A model generated the notes under the pieces. That model worked only from the letters and a program-made list of their open reading frames with translations, ran no database searches and was not told the origin of the DNA. Shown piece by piece: positions 34,906-44,854 of a DNA stretch of 64,000 nucleotides. Each line of letters opens with the position of its first letter. The stretch's first letter is position 1. The position numbers and the translations under genes were made by a program. Source of the stretch: Streptomyces sp. ALI-76-A. Lineage in GTDB: Bacteria; Actinomycetota; Actinomycetes; Streptomycetales; Streptomycetaceae. The stretch covers positions 6,572,001 through 6,636,000 of the forward strand of contig NZ_JASVWB010000002.1 of NCBI RefSeq assembly GCF_030287445.1, written 5' to 3'.

Positions 34906-37490
34906 CCGACACGTACAAGGGGCGGATCCTGCCCGTCACCGACCTCTCCCTGGTCGTGCTCGTCGGCGCCTCCGGCTCGGGCAAGTCGACCTTCGCCCGG
35001 CGGCACTTCAAGCCCACCGAGGTGATCTCCTTGGACTTCTGCCGGGGTCTGGTCTCCGACGACGAGAACGACCAGAGCGCGACCAAGGACGCCTTCGACC
35101 TCCTGCACTACATCGCGGGCAAGCGCCTGGCGGCCGGCCGCCGTACCGTCGTGGACGCCACCAGCGTGCAGCCGGACGCCCGGCGGCAGCTGATCGACCT
35201 GGCCAGGCAGTACGACGTCCTGCCCATCGCCATCGTGCTCGACGTGCCCGAGGAGGTGTGCGCCCAGCGCAACGCGGGCCGCACCGACCGGGCCGACATG
35301 CCGCGCCGGGTCATCCAGCGCCACACCCGCGAACTCCGCCGCTCCCTGCGGCACCTGGAGCGCGAGGGCTTCCGCAAGGTGCACGTCCTGCGCGGGGTCG
35401 AGGACATCGACACCGCGGCGGTCGTCACCGAGAAGCGCTACAACGACCTGACCCACCTCACCGGACCCTTCGACATCATCGGCGACATCCACGGCTGCTC
35501 CGCCGAACTGGAGTCGCTGCTCGGCACGTTGGGCTACGTCGACGGCACGCACCCGGACGGCCGTACCGCCGTCTTCGTCGGCGACCTCGTCGACCGCGGC
35601 CCGGACAGCCCGGGCGTGCTGCGCCGCGTGATGTCGATGGTCGCCTCGGGCGACGCCCTGTGCGTCCCCGGCAACCACGAGAACAAGTACGGCCGCCACC
35701 TCCGGGGCCGCAAGGTCCAGCACACCCACGGACTGGCCGAGACCATCGAGCAGATGGAGGGCGAGAGCGAGGAGTTCCGCGCGCGGGTACGGGAGTTCAT
35801 CGACGGGCTGGTCAGCCACTACGCCCTCGACGGCGGCCGTCTGGTGGTCTGCCACGCCGGTCTGCCGGAGAAGTACCACGGCCGCACCTCCGGCCGGGTC
35901 CGCTCGCACGCGCTGTACGGCGACACCACCGGCGAGACCGACGAGTTCGGGCTGCCGGTGCGCTACCCGTGGGCGGAGGACTACCGGGGCCGGGCGGCCG
36001 TTGTGTACGGCCACACGCCCGTCCCCGAGGCCACCTGGCTCAACAACACCATCTGCCTGGACACCGGTGCCGTCTTCGGCGGCAAGCTCACCGCGCTGCG
36101 CTGGCCCGAGCGCGAGCTGGTCGACGTACCGGCGGAGCGGGTCTGGTACGAGCCGACGAAGCCGCTGCGCAGCGAGGCGCCGGGCGGGCACGACGGGCGC
36201 CCGCTCGACCTCGCCGACGTGCACGGCCGCCGGGTCGTGGAGACCCGCCACCAGGGCCGGGTCGCCGTCCGCGAGGAGAACGCGGCCGCCGCCCTGGAGG
36301 TCATGAGCCGTTTCGCGGTGGACCCGCGGCTGCTGCCGTACCTTCCGCCGACCATGGCTCCGACGGCCACCTCGCACGTCGAGGGCTACCTGGAGCATCC
36401 GGCCGAGGCGTTCGCGCAGTACAGGGAGGACGGGGTCGCGCGGGTCGTGTGCGAGGAGAAGCACATGGGATCGCGGGCGGTGGCCCTGGTGTGCCGGGAC
36501 GCGGAGGCGGCGCGCAGGCGCTTCGGCGTGGACGGGCCGACGGGCTCGCTCTACACCCGCACCGGGCGACCCTTCTTCGACGACGAGTCGGTCACCGAGG
36601 AGATCCTCGACCGTCTGCGCACGGCGATCGGCGGGACCGGCCTGTGGGCCGAACTCGACACGGACTGGCTGCTGCTGGACGCCGAGCTGATGCCGTGGTC
36701 GCTGAAGGCGGCCGGCCTGCTGCGGTCGCAGTACGCGGCCGTCGGCGCCGCCTCCGGGGCGGTCCTGCCGAGCGCGCTGGCCGCCCTCCGGGGCGCGGCG
36801 GCACGCGGGGTGGACGTCTCGGACCTGCTGGCCCGCCAGCGCGAACGGGCCGAGGCGGCCTCGGCGTTCACGGACGCCTACCGGCGCTACTGCTGGCCGA
36901 CGGACGGGCTGGACGGCGTACGCCTGGCCCCGTTCCAGATCCTGGCCGTCCAGGGCCGCAGCCTGGCCGCCCTGCCGCACGACGAGCAGCTCGCGCTCCT
37001 CGACCGGCTGGTGGAGCACGACGCGACCGGTCTGCTGCGGACGACACGTCGGCTCTACGTCGACACCGCCGACCCCGAGTCGGTGCGGGCGGGCGTCGAC
37101 TGGTGGCTGGAGATGACCGGACTGGGCGGCGAGGGCATGGTCGTCAAGCCGGTCGGCGCGATGGTGCGCTCGGAGCCGCCCCGCTCCGGCGAGGCCCACG
37201 GTGACGCCCGCGGCGAGGCCGGGCCGGGCCGTCTGGTGCAGCCCGGCATCAAGTGCCGCGGCCGCGAGTACCTGCGGATCATCTACGGCCCGGAGTACAC
37301 CCGCCCGGAGAACCTCGCCCGCCTGCGGGGCAGGTACCTCAACCACAAGCGCTCGCTCGCGATACGCGAGTACGCCCTCGGCCTGGAGGCCCTCGACCGG
37401 CTGGCCGAGGGGGAGCCGCTGTGGCGCGTGCACGAGGCGGTGTTCGGTGTGCTGGCGCTGGAGTCGGAGCCGGTGGACCCGCGGCTGTAG
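34902..37490 (+). CDS. pnkp: Pnkp polynucleotide kinase-phosphatase-ligase
   Basis: 862-aa trifunctional end-healing and sealing enzyme. The N-terminal kinase has the P-loop GASGSGKST at residues 22-30. The central metallophosphatase from about 190 shows IIGDIHGC, GDLVDRGPDSP and GNHENKYGRHL, plus later His-containing motifs (CHAGLPEKYHG; VYGHTPVPEA). The C-terminal adenylyltransferase carries the nucleotidyl Lys520 in EEKHMGSRAVAL and motif IV-like GEGMVVKP. The length is typical. Together with Hen1 it rebuilds RNAs cut by ribotoxins, leaving a 2'-O-methyl mark. Coupled translation (ATGA) fits the known Pnkp/Hen1 heterotetramer. Confidence 0.96.
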   Translation: MTDTYKGRILPVTDLSLVVLVGASGSGKSTFARRHFKPTEVISLDFCRGLVSDDENDQSATKDAFDLLHYIAGKRLAAGRRTVVDATSVQPDARRQLIDLARQYDVLPIAIVLDVPEEVCAQRNAGRTDRADMPRRVIQRHTRELRRSLRHLEREGFRKVHVLRGVEDIDTAAVVTEKRYNDLTHLTGPFDIIGDIHGCSAELESLLGTLGYVDGTHPDGRTAVFVGDLVDRGPDSPGVLRRVMSMVASGDALCVPGNHENKYGRHLRGRKVQHTHGLAETIEQMEGESEEFRARVREFIDGLVSHYALDGGRLVVCHAGLPEKYHGRTSGRVRSHALYGDTTGETDEFGLPVRYPWAEDYRGRAAVVYGHTPVPEATWLNNTICLDTGAVFGGKLTALRWPERELVDVPAERVWYEPTKPLRSEAPGGHDGRPLDLADVHGRRVVETRHQGRVAVREENAAAALEVMSRFAVDPRLLPYLPPTMAPTATSHVEGYLEHPAEAFAQYREDGVARVVCEEKHMGSRAVALVCRDAEAARRRFGVDGPTGSLYTRTGRPFFDDESVTEEILDRLRTAIGGTGLWAELDTDWLLLDAELMPWSLKAAGLLRSQYAAVGAASGAVLPSALAALRGAAARGVDVSDLLARQRERAEAASAFTDAYRRYCWPTDGLDGVRLAPFQILAVQGRSLAALPHDEQLALLDRLVEHDATGLLRTTRRLYVDTADPESVRAGVDWWLEMTGLGGEGMVVKPVGAMVRSEPPRSGEAHGDARGEAGPGRLVQPGIKCRGREYLRIIYGPEYTRPENLARLRGRYLNHKRSLAIREYALGLEALDRLAEGEPLWRVHEAVFGVLALESEPVDPRL

Positions 37491-37658
37491 CGCGGCCGGG
37501 GGCCCGGCGAGGAGCGGTTTTCGGCCGAGTCGTCCAACTGGGGCGCGCTCGGCCGGACTTCGCGCCGCCCGGTCTCCCTGGTCCCTGGTGAACCGTCAGG
37601 TGCCGTGCTAGCTTCGCAGGTCCGTCAGGCAGGCGTACCGGCTCATGGGGGACAGTCG

Positions 37659-39206
37659 GTGGAGACAGGCGCGGGGTTGGGCAGGCCCACCGACGATACC
37701 GTGCGCCCGCGGGGACTCGAGCTCATGGTCGACCTGACCGACGGCCTGTGCGAGCTGAGCTGTACGGAGGACGCCCCGGCGCGCATCCAGTTCGCCGCGC
37801 TCCTGGCCGATCAGCTCGGGCGGCCGGTCGACCTGCGCGGAGTCCGCCAGCGCGAGGACGTGGCCGCCCTGGTGCGCGCCGCACTGAACGTGGCGGGCGG
37901 GGAGCACGTACTCGTCGGCGTGGTCCGGATCCTCGAGGGAATTCCGGCGGGCGACGAACTCGACCGGCTCATCAGCCCGGCCCCGGCCGCCGTCCCCGAC
38001 ACGCCGTGGGGCCCGCCCGGCCCGCTCAGCCGCGACGACGAGAACAGCGCCCGCGCCGTCCTGGCCAAGGGCGAACTGCCCGCGAGCCGGCTGCGGGACG
38101 ACCTCGTCACGGAGCTCAACGGCCTGGACCTGCCGCTCGGTCTGGCCCCGGACCAGCTCTTCGCGCACGTCCTGGAATGGAACACACAGCCCGACGGCCT
38201 GCCGCCCGCCGTCCTCCTCATGGACCGCGCGGCCCGGCTCGCCGCCACCCCCGCCCACCGCGCCGCCCTGGCCGGCTGGGCCGACGACTGGGCCGCCCGC
38301 GCCGGCCTGACCGCGGAACTGGAGCACCGCAGGACCGCGCGCGCCCGCCTGGCGAGCGACCCCGACATCCCGCGCTGTCTGATCGTCGCCGTCGAACCGG
38401 CCCGGGACGGCAGCGGCGAGATCGTCGTTCGTCCCTGGCTCAACACCGTCCCGGGCCACTGGAACCCCCAGCCCGGCGAACCGTCCACCACCACCCTGGA
38501 GGACCTCGGCACCGCCGTGGAACAGGCGCTGGGGCAGGGCGCCCGGCTCTGGTCCCTGCCGCACGAGCCGGGCCCGGGCGGACGCCTGCGGTCGCTGCCG
38601 TGCATCGAGTTCGTCCTGCCCTACGACCTCCTCAACCACGACGTGGCCGGGCTGACGTACCGGATCGGTGACGGGCGGGCGCTGCCCATCGGGCTCAAGC
38701 ACGGGGTGCATCTGCGGAGCCTGGAGCGCATGCGCAGCGACGACACCCTCGTCCGGGAGCAGTGGCGGGAGCGTTGGCGCACCCTGCGGGAGCACGGGGT
38801 CACGGTGCACGGCTGGAGTGAACCGGACGGTGGGCGGCTCGACGCTTGGCAGGCCACCCTCGCCGGGGAGAACAGACATACGGCCGTGGTGCTGGACGCT
38901 CCCGACGACCACCTCGCCCTGGAGGCGCTCAAGGCCGCCATCGCGGAGGGGATCGGACTCGCGGTCTGGGACCGCAGAGGCGTTTTCGACGAGGAACGCA
39001 GGGAGGTGGTGACCGCCGTGTTCGCCGCTGTGCCGATGCCCGTGCAGATCCCGCTGGCCATCCACCGCCTGCGCCGGAACGCCGAGTTGCACACCCACGG
39101 GCCGAGCCGGTTCCTGGGCCGCCACATCGGCTTCTTCTGGGACGACCCCACCCGACTCGTTGACATCGACCCCGGCGACCTCGCCGGCGAGGAGGCACCG
39201 GCATGA
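37659..39206 (+). CDS. EAD2-VMAP protein of a MoxR-vWA-VMAP conflict system
   Basis: 515-aa protein. Residues ~20-110 look like effector-associated domain 2 (LELMVDLTDGLCELSCTEDA, PARIQFAALLADQLGRPVDL and a following helix VAALVRAALNVAGGEHVLVG). The remainder is the VMAP (vWA-MoxR-associated protein) middle and C-terminal region, with RCLIVAVEPARDGSGEIVVR, LPCIEFVLPYDLLNHDVAGL and the closing SRFLGRHIGFFWDDPTRLVD. VMAPs are proposed to link a MoxR/vWA chaperone pair to effectors through EAD contacts. The caspase-like protein at 46691-47839 also carries EAD2, so the two probably meet. GTG 37659 follows GGGGGACAG. The stop overlaps the MoxR start (ATGA). Confidence 0.85.
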   Translation: METGAGLGRPTDDTVRPRGLELMVDLTDGLCELSCTEDAPARIQFAALLADQLGRPVDLRGVRQREDVAALVRAALNVAGGEHVLVGVVRILEGIPAGDELDRLISPAPAAVPDTPWGPPGPLSRDDENSARAVLAKGELPASRLRDDLVTELNGLDLPLGLAPDQLFAHVLEWNTQPDGLPPAVLLMDRAARLAATPAHRAALAGWADDWAARAGLTAELEHRRTARARLASDPDIPRCLIVAVEPARDGSGEIVVRPWLNTVPGHWNPQPGEPSTTTLEDLGTAVEQALGQGARLWSLPHEPGPGGRLRSLPCIEFVLPYDLLNHDVAGLTYRIGDGRALPIGLKHGVHLRSLERMRSDDTLVREQWRERWRTLREHGVTVHGWSEPDGGRLDAWQATLAGENRHTAVVLDAPDDHLALEALKAAIAEGIGLAVWDRRGVFDEERREVVTAVFAAVPMPVQIPLAIHRLRRNAELHTHGPSRFLGRHIGFFWDDPTRLVDIDPGDLAGEEAPA

Positions 39207-40264
39207 GCGCGCAGGAGCAGACGTCCCCGAACGGCTGGCGCGTCTTCCACGCCACGGGCCACGCCCCGGCCGTCCCGCCCCGGCTGCCGGAGCCCCCGCC
39301 CTGGCGCCGGTTCCGCGGCGGCCCCGCCCAGCCCGCCCCGCCGGACGACCCCGAGGCCGCGGAACGGCGGCTGGGCCCGCGGGAGATCACCCCCCTGCTC
39401 GGTCAGGACGAGATCGACGCGGTCAACGCGGCCCTGCTGCTGCGCCGGCCGCTGCTGGTCACCGGCCCGCCCGGGGTCGGAAAGTCCACCCTGGCCTACC
39501 TGATCTCCCGAGAACTGGGCCTGGGACGGGTCCTGGAGTGGAACATCGTCAGCCGGACGTCACTGCGGGACGGCCTGTACGTGCACGACAACATGGGCCG
39601 CGCCCAGGCCATCGCCGCCTGGCAGGCCGGCCTGCGCGCCGCGGCGGCGGACGTCAACCCGGATCCCGAGTCAAGGGAGCGTCAACTTCCGCCCGCGCTC
39701 GGTGACTTCATCACCCTGGGCCCCCTCGGCACCGCCCTGCTGCCCTACGATCGTCCCCGGGTGCTTCTCGTCGACGAGCTCGACAAGAGCGACATCGACC
39801 TGCCGAACGACCTCTTGCACGTCCTGGAGAACGGAAGCTATGACGTTCCGGAACTGGTGCGCGACGCCGCGGACACCGCGAGCGTCCACACCAGCGACCC
39901 CGGAGGCCGCGTCGACGTGGACAACGGGCGTGTCGAGTGCCGGGAGTTCCCGGTCGTGGTGATCACCAGCAACGGGGAACGGGAGTTTCCCGCCGCCTTC
40001 CGCCGGCGCTGCCTGCCGTTGGAGATGCGCACACCCACCCGGGAACAGCTCGTGGCCATGGTGGAGGGACACCTCGGCACCCGCCCGGCTGGCACGGACG
40101 ACCTGGTGGACCTGTTCGTCCAACAGGTCCAGGCCGGCGGTACACACTCACTGGACCAGCTACTCAACGCTGTCCAGATGACTACCGCGGGTGGTTTCCA
40201 GGCGCATGGTGACGGGCGTAAGCTCGTGGAAATGCTGCTCCGCGACCTCGCGAAGGGCCGCTGA
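39203..40264 (+). CDS. MoxR-type AAA+ ATPase
   Basis: 353-aa MoxR-family AAA+ ATPase. Walker A is GPPGVGKST (residues 88-96), Walker B VLLVDELDK (187-195), sensor 1 VITSNGER (254-261), and the arginine-finger segment AFRRRCLPLEM follows. A Pro-rich ~55-residue extension precedes the AAA core. MoxR ATPases act with vWA proteins as chaperones or assembly factors. Here a degenerate vWA-like domain lies in the next gene and VMAP in the previous one, the ternary MoxR-vWA-VMAP arrangement described for NTP-dependent bacterial conflict systems. ATG 39203 overlaps the VMAP stop, and its own stop directly abuts the next ATG. Confidence 0.9.
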   Translation: MSAQEQTSPNGWRVFHATGHAPAVPPRLPEPPPWRRFRGGPAQPAPPDDPEAAERRLGPREITPLLGQDEIDAVNAALLLRRPLLVTGPPGVGKSTLAYLISRELGLGRVLEWNIVSRTSLRDGLYVHDNMGRAQAIAAWQAGLRAAAADVNPDPESRERQLPPALGDFITLGPLGTALLPYDRPRVLLVDELDKSDIDLPNDLLHVLENGSYDVPELVRDAADTASVHTSDPGGRVDVDNGRVECREFPVVVITSNGEREFPAAFRRRCLPLEMRTPTREQLVAMVEGHLGTRPAGTDDLVDLFVQQVQAGGTHSLDQLLNAVQMTTAGGFQAHGDGRKLVEMLLRDLAKGR

Positions 40265-43200
40265 ATGACCGGCTTTCCCAGGGAGCGCGCGTCCGGGCTC
40301 GGCGACGGAGGTCCCGTATCGGGGTCGTCGCCTCCTTCGGCGTTCCCCGAGACCGTCGAGCACGCGCGCGAACCCGGAGCGCGGCTCCCCACCGGTCCGG
40401 AACGGACCGTCCCGGACGGCACCGGCCCGTCCACCCGGGAACACGCCGCACCGCGCTGGCAGGAGATCGGCGACGCGGTGTGGCTCGCCGCGTACTGGTC
40501 CCGCCACGGTGGCCCGGACACCGCCGCCCGCCCGCCCGGCCCCGCCTCCGGCCACCCGCCCCCCGCCCGGCCCGCCGCGGACGTACGGCTCCCCGGCCCG
40601 GCCCCGGCCGAGGTCGGCGAGCAGACCCCCGCGTCCCCGCCCGTCGCCGAGCCCGTGAGCGCCACGCGGTGGCCCGCCGCGGGCCTCGTGCCCGACGACC
40701 TCCCCGATGTGCTGTCCCCGCGGCCGGCCGCCCCGGCGCGGCCGGGCGGTGCCGCCGACGCCCCCGCCGTTTCGGCCAGGCTCTTACCTCATCCGGAGGG
40801 CCCCTACGAACTGCGCGTCGGACGCCCGCTGCTGCCCGCCGACAGCCCCTCCCCGCACGGCCCCGGCCGGGCCACGGCCCTGCTCGCACGCGCCCTGCAC
40901 CGGCTGGCCCGGCGCATCCCCTCCCGGGACACCCTCGAACTCGACGAGGAGACCACCGCCGAGCAGGGAGTCGTGGACGGCATGTGGCTGCCCTTCCTCC
41001 GCCCGGCCCGGACCTGCGCCTTCGATCTGGTGCTGCTGGTCGACGACGCCCCCACCATGCGGATCTGGGAGGACGCCGTCGCCCGGCTCGCCGAGGCCGC
41101 CGAACACAGCGGCGCCTTCCGGAGCGTGCGCAGCGTCCGCGTCGACGTGCCGCGCACCGGCGTCGCGACCCTGCGCCGGCCCCCCGGCCGGGCCACCGCC
41201 GACCCCGCCGAACTCCTCGACGGACGCGGCGGCCGGGTCTTCCTCGTCGTCACCGACGGGCTCGCCCACGGCTGGGCCGCGTCCGCCGCCGACGACCTGC
41301 TCGGCCGGCTCGCCCACGCCGGCCCCACCGCCCTCGTCCACCTGCTGCCGCCGCACCTGCGCCACCGCTCCTCCCTCTACCCGTACCCGGCGGTGCTGGA
41401 GGCCGGCGGCTTCGGCACCCCGAACCACGGCCTCGCCCACTGGGCCCCGCCCGGCGGCCCCGACCCGCTGCGCCCGCTGCCCGCCGCCGGCGACGGAGCC
41501 GTCCCGGTGCCGGTCCTGTCGCTGAAGGCCGGTTCCATCGCCGCCTGGGCCGACCTGGTGACCGGGGAGCGCGGAGTACGCCGCTCCCTGCCCGTCGTCC
41601 TGGCCGGCACCCTCACCAAAGGCGCCCCCGCGCCCGGTCTGCGCGCCCCGCGCTTCCCGCGCGCCGCCACCACCGCCGTACGCCGGTTCTTCCGCCTGGC
41701 CACCCCCGCCGCGCGTCGGCTCGCCACCCAACTGGCCGCCGTGCCGTTCGAGTTCGACCTCATGGAGCAGCTGCGCCGGCACACCATGCCGGAGACCGGT
41801 CCGGACCATCTCGCCGAGATCCTGATGGGCGGGCTGATCGACTGGGACAGCGGCGGCGAGGGCCGTCCGGAGTTCGCCGACGGGGTCCGCGAGGCACTGC
41901 TCGCCACCACCACCCGCAACCAACTCGCCCGCACCGTCGACGTGGTGGGCGAGCTGCCCGCCGCCGGGGAGCGGGGCGTCGCCCTGCGGGCGGCCCTGCG
42001 GGACCCGATGGGCGCGCGGTTGCCCGACCCCGCGGAACACGGCTGGGCCCGCAGCGAACTCGCGGTGATGCGCGCGCTGTCGGGGCCGTACTCCGAGCGC
42101 GCCAAGCGCATCGAACCCGCCCTCTCCGGGCTCGCGTCCGGTAGGGCCGAACGGGTGGGCGCCGGTTTGCAGGCCGGTACACCCACTGAGGTGAACCCGT
42201 CGGGCGATGAGGGATCGCCCGGTGGAAAGGGCAGTGATCCAGCGTCGAGGATTTCCGACATACCTGGAGAATCAGTGCCGAGTCCGGTAATCGACGCGAC
42301 CCCACCCAATGCCTCGGAGGACGAGCAGCTCATGACGAGCACCACGACCACCACGCCCGCCATCATGGTGAACGTTCCGCTCAGGAACACCTCGTTCGTC
42401 GGCCGGCAGGCGCTGCTGAGGGCCGTGGAGGAGCAGCTCGGCGCCCAGGACACGGCGGCGGTACTGCCGCACGCGCTGCACGGACTGGGCGGCGTCGGGA
42501 AGTCCCAGCTGGCGCTCGAGTACATCTACACGCACCAGCAGGACTACAAGGTGATCTGCTGGATCCCCGCCGAGCGGGAGAGCCTCATCCTCGCCGCGCT
42601 CAGTACCCTCGCGGCCCAGCTGGGCGTCGCCCCGGCGAGCCAGGAGAGCGTGGGCACCCCGACCGCCAACACGGCCGTGCCCGCCGTCCTGGAGGCACTG
42701 CGCAGCGGGGCGCCGTACGACCGCTGGCTGCTCGTCTTCGACAACGCCGAGGACATCGACGTGGCGCGCAGGTACTTCCCGCCCAACGGCCCGGGGAAGG
42801 TCATCGTCACCTCCCGCAACCGGGCCTGGGAGCGGGTGGCCACTCCGCTGCCGGTGAACGTCTTCGAGCGCGAGGAGTCCGTCGAACTGCTCCAGAAGCG
42901 CTCGCCCGACCTGTCGGCCGAGGACGCCGAGCGGCTCGCCGAGGCCCTGGGTGACCTGCCGCTCGCGGTGGAGCAGGCGGGCGCGTGGCGCGCCGTCACC
43001 GGCATGCTGGTGCAGGAGTACCTCGACCTCCTGCAACAGCGCAGCCTGGAGATCCTGGAACTCGACACCCCGCCCGACTACCCGACCTCGGTGGCGGCGG
43101 CGTGGGACATCTCGCTGACCCGGATCGCGGAGAGCAACCCGGGGGCCCGGCAGCTCCTCGACATCTGCGCGAGCATGGCCCCCGAGCCCATTCCCCGGTC

Positions 43201-44854
43201 CGTGCTGCGCGGCAGCCGCGGCGTCAGCATCACACCCGACGTCGACCCGCTGCTGCGCGAGTCGATCAAACTGAACCGGGCCATCCGCGACCTCAGCCAG
43301 TTCTCCCTGGTCAAGGTCGACCCGCGGGCCGACACCCTCCAGATGCACCGCCTGCTGCAAACCGTGCTGCTGGCCAAGCTGGGGGCCGAGGAGCGCGAGA
43401 GCATGCGGGGCGCCGCCCACCAGTTGCTGTCGGCGGCCAAACCCGGCAGTTACTCCTCGTCGCTGGAATGGCGCTCCTACCAGGAGCTGCTGCCGCACGT
43501 CCTCGCCTCGCAGGCGGTCACCAGCACCGACGACTGGGTGCGCGAACTGGTCTACGACACGGTGCTGTTCCTCTACTACTGGGGTGACCACACAGGCGCC
43601 GCGCACCTGGGCCGTCAGGCCTGGCACGCCTGGATGGAGACCTCCGGCGAGGACGACATCTACGTCATCCGCATGTCGAAGAGGTTCGCCTTCCTGCTGC
43701 GCCAGATCGGTCAGGTCACCGACTCCATCCCGCTCACCGAGAAGGCGCTGGAGGTGTCCCGGCGCATCCAGGTCGAGGCCGAGGAGATGGTCGACTCCCT
43801 GTGCGAGACGGCGGACGCCCGCCGCTATCAGGGCCGCTTCGAGGAGGCCCGCGACCTGGGACAGGAGGCGACGGACCTGGCCCGGCCCCAGTTCGGGCTG
43901 GAGGACCCCACCACCCTGCGCGCCGTCCACAGCCTGGGCGTCGACCTGCGGCTGTGCGGCCAGTACCGGGACGCCCTGGAGCTGGACCAGGAGACCGCCC
44001 GACTGCGCGACCAGATGTTCGGCCCGGCCAACTTCCTGACCCTCAACTCCCTCAACGCCCTCTCCATCGACATGCGCGAGAGCGGCGACTACCCCCGCGC
44101 CCGCGACTTCCAGGAGGACGCCCACCGCCGGTCCCGGTCCGCGCTCGGCGAGGAACACCCGCTCACCCTGCGGATCGCCCGCGACCTCGCCGTGTGCCGA
44201 CGCCGTGACGGGGCCCTGGCAGAGGCGATCAAGCTCTCGGAGGAGACGCTGCGGCGCTTCAGCGCACGCTACGGGCCGGACCACTTCGACGCCGTGTCCA
44301 CGGCGCTCAACTACTCCGTGGACCTGCGCCTCGCCGGGGACCTGGAGAACGCCCGCAAGCAGGGCGAGGACGCCGCCGAGCGCTACGCCGTGCGCCTGGG
44401 CGACAACCACGCCTACACCCTGCTGGCCAAGGCCAATCTCGCCGCCACGCTGCGGGCCCTGGACGTGCTCGACGACGCCCAGGAACGGGAGGACGCGGCC
44501 GCCCGGCAGCTGGCCGAGACGATCGGCCCCCGGCACGTCACCACGCTGACCGTCGCCATCGGCCGGGCCAACACGGCTTACGCGCGCCTGGACTTCGCGC
44601 GGGCGCACCAGATCGACGAGGCGAACCTGCCGCTGCTGGCCGAGGTCGCGGGAGAGGACCACCCGCTGACCCTGTCCTGCACCGCGAACCTCGCGTTGGA
44701 CCTGCGCGGCCTGGGCCGGGGACCGGAGGCGGACGAACTCCAGCGCAAGGCGGTGGAGGGCTTCACCCGCGTGGTCCGCGTCGACCACCCGTGGCTTCTC
44801 GCGGCCAGGCAGCGCCGACGCATCGAGTGCGACATGGCCCCGATGCCGCTGTAG
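40265..44854 (+). CDS. fxsT: SAV_2336/vWA-like, NB-ARC and TPR protein (FxsT type)
   Basis: 1529-aa STAND protein. Residues ~1-230 are Pro-rich. ~230-560 form a SAV_2336-type region with a vWA-like strand FDLVLLVDDAPTM (from ~253) whose metal motif is degenerate. A disordered linker follows to ~695. The NB-ARC domain begins at VPLRNTSFVGRQALL (~702), with P-loop HGLGGVGKSQLALEY (~739), Walker B RWLLVFDNAEDID (~820) and a GLPL-like LGDLPLAVEQAGAW (~897). Tetratricopeptide repeats of about 42 residues fill ~1110-1529. This layout matches proteins annotated FxSxx-COOH system TPR protein. The FxsA/B/C genes are not present here; a different peptide/hydroxylase pair occurs 3 kb downstream. The gene abuts the MoxR gene with no gap. 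Confidence 0.85.
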   Translation: MTGFPRERASGLGDGGPVSGSSPPSAFPETVEHAREPGARLPTGPERTVPDGTGPSTREHAAPRWQEIGDAVWLAAYWSRHGGPDTAARPPGPASGHPPPARPAADVRLPGPAPAEVGEQTPASPPVAEPVSATRWPAAGLVPDDLPDVLSPRPAAPARPGGAADAPAVSARLLPHPEGPYELRVGRPLLPADSPSPHGPGRATALLARALHRLARRIPSRDTLELDEETTAEQGVVDGMWLPFLRPARTCAFDLVLLVDDAPTMRIWEDAVARLAEAAEHSGAFRSVRSVRVDVPRTGVATLRRPPGRATADPAELLDGRGGRVFLVVTDGLAHGWAASAADDLLGRLAHAGPTALVHLLPPHLRHRSSLYPYPAVLEAGGFGTPNHGLAHWAPPGGPDPLRPLPAAGDGAVPVPVLSLKAGSIAAWADLVTGERGVRRSLPVVLAGTLTKGAPAPGLRAPRFPRAATTAVRRFFRLATPAARRLATQLAAVPFEFDLMEQLRRHTMPETGPDHLAEILMGGLIDWDSGGEGRPEFADGVREALLATTTRNQLARTVDVVGELPAAGERGVALRAALRDPMGARLPDPAEHGWARSELAVMRALSGPYSERAKRIEPALSGLASGRAERVGAGLQAGTPTEVNPSGDEGSPGGKGSDPASRISDIPGESVPSPVIDATPPNASEDEQLMTSTTTTTPAIMVNVPLRNTSFVGRQALLRAVEEQLGAQDTAAVLPHALHGLGGVGKSQLALEYIYTHQQDYKVICWIPAERESLILAALSTLAAQLGVAPASQESVGTPTANTAVPAVLEALRSGAPYDRWLLVFDNAEDIDVARRYFPPNGPGKVIVTSRNRAWERVATPLPVNVFEREESVELLQKRSPDLSAEDAERLAEALGDLPLAVEQAGAWRAVTGMLVQEYLDLLQQRSLEILELDTPPDYPTSVAAAWDISLTRIAESNPGARQLLDICASMAPEPIPRSVLRGSRGVSITPDVDPLLRESIKLNRAIRDLSQFSLVKVDPRADTLQMHRLLQTVLLAKLGAEERESMRGAAHQLLSAAKPGSYSSSLEWRSYQELLPHVLASQAVTSTDDWVRELVYDTVLFLYYWGDHTGAAHLGRQAWHAWMETSGEDDIYVIRMSKRFAFLLRQIGQVTDSIPLTEKALEVSRRIQVEAEEMVDSLCETADARRYQGRFEEARDLGQEATDLARPQFGLEDPTTLRAVHSLGVDLRLCGQYRDALELDQETARLRDQMFGPANFLTLNSLNALSIDMRESGDYPRARDFQEDAHRRSRSALGEEHPLTLRIARDLAVCRRRDGALAEAIKLSEETLRRFSARYGPDHFDAVSTALNYSVDLRLAGDLENARKQGEDAAERYAVRLGDNHAYTLLAKANLAATLRALDVLDDAQEREDAAARQLAETIGPRHVTTLTVAIGRANTAYARLDFARAHQIDEANLPLLAEVAGEDHPLTLSCTANLALDLRGLGRGPEADELQRKAVEGFTRVVRVDHPWLLAARQRRRIECDMAPMPL

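Noticed and set aside
37495..37508. GCCGGG-GG-CCCGGC as a terminator of the RNA-repair operon
   Set aside because: Stem of six with a two-base loop is sterically poor, and no supporting extension was found.
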